Under the pieces are notes generated by a model. The model was not told the DNA's origin. It worked only from the letters and a program-made list of their open reading frames with translations, and searched no databases. Positions 1 to 4,831 of a DNA stretch of 5,600 bases are shown here, piece by piece; position 1 is the stretch's first letter, and every line of letters begins with the position of its first letter. Where the stretch lies: contig JAFGPH010000236.1 in NCBI GenBank assembly GCA_016926135.1, forward strand, positions 1 to 5,600, in the 5' to 3' direction. This DNA is from Deltaproteobacteria bacterium. GTDB taxonomy: Bacteria; Desulfobacterota; DSM-4660; Desulfatiglandales; HGW-15. The position numbers and the translations under genes are program-made.

Positions 1-597
1 GGCTTCATAGAGCGTGAGCAACATGAGAAACTGCTTTCCGTTTCCCCAGAGTGGTTCAAGCCTGTTCTGACCTTTGCCTTCCAGACGGGGTGGAGGAAAG
101 AGGAGATCCTTGGCCTTGAATGGGCGCATGTGGACATGAAGGAGAGGCAGATCAACCTTCCCGGCAGGAAAACCAAGAGCGGTTATTCCAGGCCGATCTA
201 TGCTGACGATGTAGTCTACAGTGTCCTCAAGGATCAACAGAGGAAGCAATTTGCTGCTGGGGCGCGGACCTTCGAGTACGTCTTTCACAGAATGCGGAGC
301 ACAGGGGGGAGCAGGACGGAAAGGAAGAAGAACCAGCACCCTGAACGGATCGGCAATTTCAAGAAGGTGTGGGCAAAGGCATGTAAAGCCGCAGGGCTTG
401 AGGGCCTGCTATTCCATGACCTCCGAAGGTCCGCCATTAGGGAGATGGTACGGAACGGCTACAGCGAGCGAGTAGCGATGGAGATTAGCGGACACAAAAC
501 CCGCTCGGTCTTCGACCGGTACAACATCGTTGACCTCGAAGACCAGCGGGTAGCGGCTGAAAGGCGGATAGGGAAAATCGCGAATAACTACAGTTAA
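1..597 (+). CDS. Tyrosine recombinase/phage-type integrase, C-terminal part (5' end outside window)
   Basis: The frame is open from the first base to a TAA at 595-597 and encodes 198 residues of a tyrosine site-specific recombinase. These enzymes cut and rejoin DNA at att sites through a covalent 3'-phosphotyrosine intermediate. The whole catalytic domain is visible (residues numbered from the window edge): Arg I at R32 in TGWRKEEILGLEW, a beta-hairpin Lys in RKTKSG (probably K59), the HDLRR box with H139 and R142, SGHK with H165, and the nucleophile Y174 in FDRYNI. The N-terminal arm-binding and core-binding domains lie left of the window, so neither start nor promoter can be seen. No frameshift or internal stop occurs, so the visible part looks functional. 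The gene ends 55 bp from the 3' end of an oppositely oriented tRNA-Pro, which suggests that tRNA is its integration target. Family assignment is secure; the element type (prophage, ICE or island) cannot be told. Confidence 0.93.
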   Translation, partial: GFIEREQHEKLLSVSPEWFKPVLTFAFQTGWRKEEILGLEWAHVDMKERQINLPGRKTKSGYSRPIYADDVVYSVLKDQQRKQFAAGARTFEYVFHRMRSTGGSRTERKKNQHPERIGNFKKVWAKACKAAGLEGLLFHDLRRSAIREMVRNGYSERVAMEISGHKTRSVFDRYNIVDLEDQRVAAERRIGKIANNYS

Positions 598-652
598 GCT
601 ACAATCGGGGTGTTATGCAGGGTTCCCCTACCCTCCAAGTATTTGAAATTTC

Positions 653-696
653 TGGTCGGGACGACTGGATTTGAACCAGCGACTCCCGCGTCCCGA
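653..696. other. Probable attachment site (tRNA-Pro 3' half) of the integrated element
   Basis: Tyrosine integrases commonly use a segment running from the anticodon stem-loop or T arm to the 3' end of a tRNA gene as attB, and an identical copy then marks the far end of the element. Here the tRNA 3' end points toward a tyrosine integrase 55 bp away, so this junction is inferred to be the att site proximal to the integrase. The second copy would lie outside the window to the left. I saw no duplicate of this segment inside the window, so the exact limits are only a guess. Confidence 0.4.
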
Positions 697-729
697 ACGC
701 GGTGCTCTACCAGACTGAGCCACGTCCCG
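653..729 (-). tRNA. tRNA-Pro (anticodon CGG)
   Basis: Read on the minus strand, the 77 nt fold as a complete cloverleaf: acceptor CGGGACG pairing with CGTCCCG, D stem GCTC/GAGC, anticodon stem CCGCG/CGCGG around the loop TTCGGGA, a 5-nt variable region, and T stem GCTGG/CCAGT (one G-U pair) around TTCAAAT. Discriminator A is followed by a genomically encoded CCA. The anticodon is CGG (plus-strand 693-695), which decodes the proline codon CCG. The 3' end faces the integrase gene and is the likely integration site. The tRNA is intact, as expected when an element restores the 3' end on insertion. Confidence 0.96.
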
Positions 730-756
730 ACCGGCTGCTGACCACCCTCCCCTTCA

Positions 757-855
757 TCCCCTCCCGTCAAGGGAGGGGAGGCACTGTTTGGAGTCATCTC
801 CCATCCGGGGAAGGGAGAGGTCGGATGGGGCTCCTCCGGTCAAATAGTGGAGGAG
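757..855. repeat. Cluster of three consecutive inverted repeats in the tRNA/NUDIX spacer
   Basis: Three perfect inverted repeats follow one another. The first has 9-bp arms TCCCCTCCC (757-765) and GGGAGGGGA (771-779) around a 5-nt loop. The second has 8-bp arms CCCATCCG (800-807) and CGGATGGG (822-829) around 14 nt. The third has 7-bp arms CTCCTCC (831-837) and GGAGGAG (849-855) around 11 nt. None is followed by a T-run on either strand, so they are not typical intrinsic terminators. The compact GC-rich first hairpin resembles REP-type dispersed intergenic repeats, but copy number elsewhere in the genome cannot be seen. If the tRNA is transcribed from the proposed promoter at 864-892, the second and first hairpins and part or all of the third lie in its 5' leader. 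Confidence 0.6.
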
Positions 856-863
856 ATAAAGGA

Positions 864-892
864 AATATACTCTAAAGCATGATCCCGGGCAA
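864..892 (-). promoter_or_regulatory. Possible sigma70-type promoter toward tRNA-Pro
   Basis: On the minus strand, TTGCCC (plus 887-892) and TATATT (plus 864-869) are separated by exactly 17 bp. They match the -35 consensus at 4 of 6 and the -10 consensus at 5 of 6 positions. Transcription would start near 857 and reach the tRNA after about 128 nt of leader. It is the best candidate I found upstream of the tRNA, but the match could be chance. Confidence 0.35.
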
Positions 893-919
893 CCCCAAAA
901 TAATCTCGGGCCAAAACCC

Positions 920-943
920 ATTACCCCACTACTCCACCACTCC
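920..943. repeat. Short degenerate tandem repeat, three 8-bp units
   Basis: The units ATTACCCC, ACTACTCC and ACCACTCC are directly adjacent and fit the pattern A-Y-Y-A-C-Y-C-C. They sit between the 6-bp inverted arms GGGCCA (908-913) and TGGCCC (945-950). Function unknown. Together with the hairpin cluster on its left, this makes the 730-1046 spacer repeat-rich and non-coding. I see no other gene or clear terminator in the rest of that spacer. Confidence 0.45.
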
Positions 944-1046
944 CTGGCCCAGACCGACTATCTTCCTTCCGAGAACAGCTCCTTACCCCCAGAGATGCAG
1001 TATCAAAACCTTCAGGCTCTTACACAGGTCGCACCAGGGCGGGCCA

Positions 1047-1640
1047 TCACTCCGTCCCCTTCACCGCCTCCCCCAGGATTTCGATGAAGTTCTTCATCAT
1101 CCTGGCTGTGGCCCCCCAGATGACATCACCGTCATAGGTATAGGCCCAGCTCTGGACCGTGTTCCCCTCGTACTGAATGGGCAGGACCTTCCCCACACCC
1201 TTCTCGGGGAGGAAGATCTGAAAGGGCACCTCCAGGATTCGATCCACCTCGCCGGGGTTGATCCTGAAGTTATAGGGATGGGGAATCAGTCCCACAAAGG
1301 GATGGACGAGGTAGTTGGAGACCAGGGTCACCGCATCGTCTATCCTGCCGAGCATGGTCACGTCCTCCCTCCTGAGGCCGATCTCCTCTTCGGCCTCACG
1401 CAGGGCCGTCTCCTCCGGCGAGCCGTCCTCCCAGTCCACCCTGCCGCCGGGGAATGAGATCTGGCCCTTGTGGGCCTCCACCCTGGTCGTCCTCTTCGTG
1501 AACAGAAGCCGGTATTCCCCCCCTGATTCAAAGAGGGGGATGAGCACGGCGGAGCGACGGTAACCGCCATCCCCGTCCTCAAAGGCGACAGGGGTGCGGT
1601 CTGCAAGGACCGATCTGATGATCTTGGGTAAATCTTTCAT
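1047..1640 (-). CDS. NUDIX hydrolase, CoA-pyrophosphatase (NudL/YeaB) type
   Basis: The 197-residue protein carries the signature of the NUDIX CoA-pyrophosphatase group. It has LLFTKRTTRVEAHKGQISF (about residues 45-63) running into PGGRVD, then the NUDIX helix ending REAEEEIGL (about 81-89), whose glutamates bind the catalytic metal. A conserved IWGATA lies near residues 174-179. Characterised relatives cleave the pyrophosphate of CoA or related nucleotides, releasing 3',5'-ADP and 4'-phosphopantetheine. The exact substrate here is inferred. I chose the ATG at 1640 because GGGAG lies 4 nt upstream. An in-frame GTG at 1661 adds 7 residues and overlaps the diadenylate cyclase stop (GTGA), but it has no Shine-Dalgarno sequence. 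Either start makes it the last gene of the pyrE operon, tightly linked to the gene before it. Length is normal for the family. No clear terminator follows. Confidence 0.88.
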   Translation of the reverse strand: MKDLPKIIRSVLADRTPVAFEDGDGGYRRSAVLIPLFESGGEYRLLFTKRTTRVEAHKGQISFPGGRVDWEDGSPEETALREAEEEIGLRREDVTMLGRIDDAVTLVSNYLVHPFVGLIPHPYNFRINPGEVDRILEVPFQIFLPEKGVGKVLPIQYEGNTVQSWAYTYDGDVIWGATARMMKNFIEILGEAVKGTE

Positions 1641-1657
1641 GGAGCTCCCAATGACGG

Positions 1658-2632
1658 TCACGAGGCGGGGGGCTTCGCACTCGCGGGCGGTGCGGCCTTG
1701 TCAATGACGGCCATGATCTTTCCTCCCCGGAACAGGGTCACCTTGCCCGTGGATTCCGAGATGGCGAGGGCCACGGAGTCGGTCATCTGGGTGATGGCGG
1801 CAGCCGCAGTGTGCCGCGTGCCGAGCCCCTGGGGCAAGGCCTCCCCATGGTAACTCACGTTCAGGTGCCTTCCCGCAGCCAGCACCACGCCGTCGTCCCG
1901 GATAACGAATGCACCGTCAATAGACGAGAACTCCTTGAGGCTCTCCCGCACCTGAGGTTCATTGATGTTGAGGGCCTCCTCGGGATGGCCCTGAAAGGGG
2001 TTGAACACGAGCTGCCTGGAGAGGGAGAGCACTTTGTCGTGATCGCTGAGCACGAAAATCGATCCCACTGGCTTTCCTTCCCGGCCCTCGTTCGCAAGCT
2101 CAAGCACAAAACCCAGAAGGGTCTCGAAGACCTCGGGCTTGATGGCCGGGGGGAAAGAAGTCGCAAGCCCGCCTCCAAAAAGCTCAGATTCCAGGTTCAC
2201 CTCGATGAGCATGATCGTATCCATATAGCCCTGCTCAGGGACCCCGCCGACACAGACGATGACATCGCCGCTCTTGAGAAACCCCTTGGAAATGGCGGTG
2301 AGAAAACCGATCTTCAGATACCCCACCCGGGTGAGCTGCACGTCGGGGAGCAGCACGGTCTGGAGAGGCACCTGTGCGGCCTTCTCGACACACTCTTTTC
2401 TCTTGGTGAGAAGGATCAGCCTGATATCGCTCATCAGCTTGAGAATGGGGCCGAGGTCCTGGGTGCTGTCCATGTAGAACAAAAGGGCATCGGCACTGAC
2501 CTTCCTGGCAAGGGAGATGGCCTGTTTGATAACCACATGGGTCCACTTGGCCTGTTCCACCCTTTTGCCGCCCTTGGGGGCCGATCGTTTGGGGGAAGTC
2601 TTCTCAGGGGCCTTTTTCAAATCCTGCCTCAT
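1658..2632 (-). CDS. Diadenylate cyclase (DAC/DisA_N domain) with N-terminal pyruvate-kinase-C-like domain
   Basis: This 324-residue protein should condense two ATP into c-di-AMP, a cytoplasmic second messenger. After a Lys-rich tail (1-28), residues about 30-150 resemble the pyruvate kinase C-terminal domain: alternating helix and strand, with SGDVIVCVGGVPEQG (121-135) like the usual GDxVVVxxGxP stretch. The DAC domain (about 165-310) holds DGA at 239-241, in SIDGAFVIRDDG, and GTRH at 271-274. Where the classical second motif reads RHR, this one reads RHT (273-275). No membrane segment or DisA DNA-binding helices are seen, so it should be soluble. The layout matches the archaeal DacZ/CdaZ class rather than CdaA, DisA or CdaS. 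The gene begins 15 nt after pyrE and runs into the NUDIX gene. No Shine-Dalgarno sequence precedes the ATG at 2632, so coupling to pyrE is likely. A GTG at 2560, after AAGGGCGG, is an alternative start. The Pro/Ala-rich C-terminus is probably disordered. Confidence 0.87.
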   Translation of the reverse strand: MRQDLKKAPEKTSPKRSAPKGGKRVEQAKWTHVVIKQAISLARKVSADALLFYMDSTQDLGPILKLMSDIRLILLTKRKECVEKAAQVPLQTVLLPDVQLTRVGYLKIGFLTAISKGFLKSGDVIVCVGGVPEQGYMDTIMLIEVNLESELFGGGLATSFPPAIKPEVFETLLGFVLELANEGREGKPVGSIFVLSDHDKVLSLSRQLVFNPFQGHPEEALNINEPQVRESLKEFSSIDGAFVIRDDGVVLAAGRHLNVSYHGEALPQGLGTRHTAAAAITQMTDSVALAISESTGKVTLFRGGKIMAVIDKAAPPASAKPPAS

Positions 2633-2647
2633 TTGTGAAATAGGGTA

Positions 2648-3400
2648 CTACGTGCCGTAGGTTCTCATGTATTCATGGAACCCGGCCACTACGGCTTCGT
2701 CCAGGGGTATCCACTCCCCTTCGATCAGCAACGGCACCCGCGCCTCGAAGAGGTAGTCTACGACCTCCCTGATTCCGGCCACGGCGTAAACGGGAATGCC
2801 GGTCTCCGAGACGAAGGTGCCGATGGCATTCTCCCCTCTTCTCCCCAGAACGACCCAGCCCCCGTCATAGACAGCGGAGGTCTGCTCCCGGTCGATGGCG
2901 ATGCCGATGCCCTTGACCTGCACGGAGATCCCTTTTGCCTCGCTCTCGCTCGCCACACGCTGCAGGAGTTCGACCTTCGTTCCCATGGAGGTGGCCACGT
3001 CATCCACGATGAACACCCGGCACCCGTCAAAAAAGGTGCGGTTCACGAAAAGGCTGCCGCTCTGGGTGACCTCCCCGTGGGTCTTGGCCTCTTTGCGGTC
3101 GTAATCAAAGGAGACGTCCACGCCGTGTCGGGCATAAAGGGCTATCGCGGTGGCGAGGGCAATGGCGCTGCCTTTATAGGACGGGCCGAGAACGATATCC
3201 GTCTCCTTTTCGAGGCCGTGGTTCACCATCATATCGGCGAAGAAGGTGCCCATCTCCATGCTCAACCTTCCGGTCCGGAACATCCCCAGATTCACAAAAT
3301 AGGGTGTGGGTCGCCCGTCTTTCAGGGTGAGGTTCCTGTCGAAAAAGAGGGCCCCGGTCTCTGCAAGCGTGAGGGCCAGTCGCCTTTTGTACTCTTCCAT
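2648..3400 (-). CDS. pyrE: Orotate phosphoribosyltransferase
   Basis: The 250-residue protein should transfer phosphoribose from PRPP to orotate, giving OMP, the fifth step of de novo UMP synthesis in the cytoplasm. Family landmarks are PYFVNLG (33-39), GPSYKGSAIA (72-81), the flexible-loop segment DRKEAKTHGE (101-110) with its catalytic Lys, and the PRPP-binding motif VFIVDDVATSMGTK (129-142). The PRPP loop reads T-S-M-G, one residue longer between Thr and Gly than the usual DDVxTxG. The protein is also longer than the roughly 180-215 residues of typical PyrE, mostly through its C-terminal part. It is the first gene of the pyrE-diadenylate cyclase-NUDIX operon. No Shine-Dalgarno sequence precedes the ATG, and the next in-frame ATG is residue 40, beyond PYFVNLG. 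The start therefore fits a leaderless mRNA made from the promoter at 3409-3437. An orotate-PRTase paralogue with another base specificity is less likely. Confidence 0.92.
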   Translation of the reverse strand: MEEYKRRLALTLAETGALFFDRNLTLKDGRPTPYFVNLGMFRTGRLSMEMGTFFADMMVNHGLEKETDIVLGPSYKGSAIALATAIALYARHGVDVSFDYDRKEAKTHGEVTQSGSLFVNRTFFDGCRVFIVDDVATSMGTKVELLQRVASESEAKGISVQVKGIGIAIDREQTSAVYDGGWVVLGRRGENAIGTFVSETGIPVYAVAGIREVVDYLFEARVPLLIEGEWIPLDEAVVAGFHEYMRTYGT

Positions 3401-3419
3401 GGTCTGATTTTATAGACCA
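3400..3419. repeat. Inverted repeat around the pyrE -10 element and start codon
   Basis: The arms TGGTCT (3400-3405) and AGACCA (3414-3419) are perfect and separated by 8 bp. The -10 hexamer of the pyrE promoter lies between and partly in them, and the left arm touches the first base of the pyrE ATG. A symmetric site in this place could be an operator. It could also be chance, since the arms are only 6 bp. No regulator can be named. Confidence 0.4.
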
Positions 3420-3437
3420 ATCCATGGGTGGGTTCAA
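3409..3437 (-). promoter_or_regulatory. sigma70-type promoter of the pyrE operon (leaderless or near-leaderless)
   Basis: Read on the minus strand, TTGAAC (plus 3432-3437) and TATAAA (plus 3409-3414) are spaced by exactly 17 bp. They match the -35 consensus at 4 of 6 and the -10 at 5 of 6. A start about 7 nt past the -10 falls at 3400-3402, directly on or next to the pyrE ATG. This agrees with the lack of a Shine-Dalgarno sequence. Confidence 0.6.
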
Positions 3438-3509
3438 TGACAATCTTGCAGCACATCGTGCAGCAGGAAGAGGCTCAAGGCACGAGGGGAAACTGAAACA
3501 GGAGTGAAC

Positions 3510-3539
3510 CACAGACCCGCACGGACTGACACGGACCAT
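3510..3539. repeat. Three phased 10-bp repeats (CACRGAC core)
   Basis: The core CACAGAC or CACGGAC begins at 3510, 3520 and 3530, so the period is exactly 10 bp, about one helical turn. It lies between the two divergent promoters. It may be a phased protein-binding site or a remnant of a dispersed intergenic repeat. The window cannot distinguish these. Confidence 0.45.
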
Positions 3540-3588
3540 AGGGCCGCCGCGACCCGCCTGCGCCCAGGATTCGAGGAAGCTGAGACGA

Positions 3589-3617
3589 TTGACAAATATG
3601 AGGAAAAACGATAGATT
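3589..3617 (+). promoter_or_regulatory. sigma70-type promoter of the EF-Tu-domain-like gene
   Basis: A perfect -35 TTGACA (3589-3594) and a -10 TAGATT (3612-3617, 4 of 6 matches) are separated by 17 bp. Transcription should begin near 3624, leaving a leader of about 39 nt before the ATG at 3663 that includes a strong ribosome binding site. It points away from the pyrE promoter, so the 3401-3662 region is a divergent control region. Confidence 0.6.
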
Positions 3618-3662
3618 GCCTTCGTGATGTCTTGACGGCAAACGAAACAGGGAGGAAGGGCC

Positions 3663-3920
3663 ATGCCCGAGGAACAGGTCGGTGTCATTGTGAAGTTCTT
3701 TTCCAAGCCGAGTGTCGCTGCGGTGGAGGTGATGGGCGGCGGGTTCAAGAAAGGGGACCTGTTGCACTACATCGGCCACACCACAGACTTCACGGAGCAG
3801 GTCGACAGCCTCGAGATCGACAACAAGGCCGTCGAAGAGGCCCAGGCCGGGGCGCTCGTCGGCATCAAGGTCAAAGAGAGGGTGCGGGAGAACGACAAGG
3901 TCTACAAGGTCGTCGAGTAA
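3663..3920 (+). CDS. Translation elongation factor-like protein (free-standing EF-Tu domain-2-type beta barrel)
   Basis: This 85-residue protein looks like a lone beta-barrel domain of the EF-Tu/IF2 domain-2 kind, with no GTPase domain. Visible family features are the opening strand VGVIVKFFSKPSVAAVEV, a KKGDLLHYIGHTTDFTEQV stretch (29-47) ending in SLEID, and the closing VGIKVKERVRENDKVYKV (66-83). The GHTTDF and closing VGIKV/VYKV pattern is shared with small 'translation elongation factor-like' proteins and with the C-terminal domain of U32 peptidases. Its role is unknown; RNA or tRNA binding is only an inference from the fold. The start is well supported: GGAGG at 3651-3655 lies 7 nt before the ATG, with a promoter at 3589-3617. 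It is the only plus-strand gene among minus-strand operons, and its 3' end overlaps the convergent 179-residue gene by 19 bp. Confidence 0.8.
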   Translation: MPEEQVGVIVKFFSKPSVAAVEVMGGGFKKGDLLHYIGHTTDFTEQVDSLEIDNKAVEEAQAGALVGIKVKERVRENDKVYKVVE

Positions 3921-4441
3921 TCCTCGATCTCTTTCAGTGCCTCGGGGATCAGCTTTCTGATCAGCTCCTCTCTTTCGTAGGCATTCATCCTGCGGAAGGT
4001 TTCGTAGCGGGGGTGGTCCCGGCTGAGGGAGGGAGTGCGCGCCTGCAAGGTCGGACCCAGTTCCTCGAAACGGAGCACCAGCTCCACCAGCGTATATTCC
4101 TCTCCGGGATAATCCTCCAACCATCCCAGCCTCTTCATCCATTCAAAACGGACCCGATCCAGCAAGAAGAGGTAGCCATCCATCACCGCCATCTTCTCCT
4201 TGGGGGGGAGGTCGTGGAATTCGAATCCCGATCCCAGATTCTGAAGATTCATGATGAGGTCCAGGATGTAGAACGTGCTGTTCTCCTTTCCCTCGGCCAG
4301 CATGAGGAGCGATCTTGTGGAGATTTCATGGAGGCCGGTCTCGAATCCGAACTCCTCTCCGAACCGTGAGTTCCAGTTCCGGAAGCCCTTGCGGGCCGAC
4401 ATCTCCAGGCGGGCTTTCTGGAAGTCAACGACGTCCGTCAT
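3902..4441 (-). CDS. Conserved-looking hypothetical protein, third gene of the pyrG operon
   Basis: I do not recognise this 179-residue protein. It is rich in charged and aromatic residues, has no signal peptide, membrane segment or Cys pairs, and looks mostly helical and cytoplasmic. Features that stand out are NWNSRFGEEFGFE (22-34), a run from STRSLLMLAEG to DLIMNLQNLG (41-70), and an acidic helix AYEREELIRKLIPEALKEIED near the end (154-174). Coding support comes from its long open frame with sensible protein composition and from its position: its ATG lies 17 bp inside the end of the L7/L12-like zinc-ribbon gene, typical of translational coupling. A weak GAGG sits only 3 nt before the ATG. 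A Met at residue 14 is a possible alternative start. Its 3' end overlaps the convergent EF-Tu-like gene by 19 bp, so no separate terminator fits between them. Confidence 0.75.
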   Translation of the reverse strand: MTDVVDFQKARLEMSARKGFRNWNSRFGEEFGFETGLHEISTRSLLMLAEGKENSTFYILDLIMNLQNLGSGFEFHDLPPKEKMAVMDGYLFLLDRVRFEWMKRLGWLEDYPGEEYTLVELVLRFEELGPTLQARTPSLSRDHPRYETFRRMNAYEREELIRKLIPEALKEIEDYSTTL

Positions 4442-4820
4442 TTGCCTCTTTCCATCCCGCGGCGTCGATTTGAAGCGGACGGCCGCACCTCACACAGACC
4501 TGCGACCGGGGCTGCTTGTGACCGCACTCGGGACACATGGTGAAGTACTCAAAGGGTTTGACATCCATCGACGGCCCGATTCGAACGGGTTCCTCGGAAA
4601 GGCCGTCATCCTGGATGGAGACCTTCCCCCCGGCAACCTGGATCGCATCCGCGACCTGCCTGGCGTCTCCAAGGGTCATGTCCTTTCTGAGGACCACAGG
4701 AGCGTTCTGCACGATCCTTTCGACCGCGCCGGGTGCGAACCCGAGATCGAACATCCTTTCCCTGAATTCATCCAGGTCCTGCTGGAGACCCAGAAATGTG
4801 ATGCGGTACTTTTTGACCAC
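4425..4820 (-). CDS. Small protein with L7/L12-C-terminal-like domain and zinc ribbon
   Basis: This 131-residue protein has two parts. Residues about 4-70 resemble the ribosomal protein L7/L12 C-terminal fold: a strand KYRITFLGL, a helix, then IVQNAPVVLRKDMTLGDAR leading to VADAIQVAGGKVSIQ, which parallels the L7/L12 pattern of V-xx-AP-xx-LK followed by a helix ending AGAKVEI. Residues 96-112 form a zinc-ribbon knuckle pair, CPEC and CVRC (C96, C99, C109, C112). Function unknown; a regulatory or protein/nucleic-acid binding role is inferred only from the folds. The GTG start at 4820 is decided by a strong AGGAGG at 4827-4832, six nt upstream. That site overlaps the pyrG TGA, so translation is probably coupled to pyrG. 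The 3' end overlaps the next gene by 17 bp. L7/L12-like similarity is from pattern recognition and is less sure than the zinc ribbon. Confidence 0.8.
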   Translation of the reverse strand: MVKKYRITFLGLQQDLDEFRERMFDLGFAPGAVERIVQNAPVVLRKDMTLGDARQVADAIQVAGGKVSIQDDGLSEEPVRIGPSMDVKPFEYFTMCPECGHKQPRSQVCVRCGRPLQIDAAGWKEANDGRR

Positions 4821-4831
4821 CTATCCCCTCC

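Noticed and set aside
619..634. Hairpin AGGGT/ACCCT with 6-nt loop between integrase and tRNA
   Set aside because: The stem is only 5 bp and no T-run follows on either strand, so it is not a credible intrinsic terminator.
766..771. TTGACG on the minus strand upstream of the tRNA as a -35 box
   Set aside because: No acceptable -10 lies at 16-18 bp; the following sequence is G-rich and the hexamer is part of the first hairpin.
594..797. 67-codon minus-strand open frame across the tRNA
   Set aside because: It is a shadow of the tRNA-Pro gene; the GVAGSNPVVPT-like peptide is the usual false translation of a tRNA T arm.
879..1457. 192-codon plus-strand open frame
   Set aside because: It lies mostly antisense to the NUDIX gene, whose product is clearly recognisable. 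It has no ribosome binding site and a low-complexity Pro/His/Gly-rich composition.
1811..2638. 275-codon plus-strand open frame
   Set aside because: It is antisense to the diadenylate cyclase and arises from GC-rich codon use; no family features are seen.
2675..3415. 246-codon plus-strand open frame
   Set aside because: It is antisense to pyrE and has shadow-type composition rich in Gly, His and Asp.
3632..3637. TTGACG as a second -35 for the EF-Tu-like gene
   Set aside because: The -10 position falls in the ribosome binding site and start region with no TATAAT-like sequence; the upstream TTGACA promoter is better.
3174..4142. 322-codon minus-strand open frame
   Set aside because: It runs out of frame through pyrE, the divergent promoter region and the EF-Tu-like gene, all of which have better support.
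3632..4369. 245-codon plus-strand open frame
   Set aside because: It overlaps the well-supported EF-Tu-like gene in another frame and the 179-residue gene antisense; its product is low complexity.
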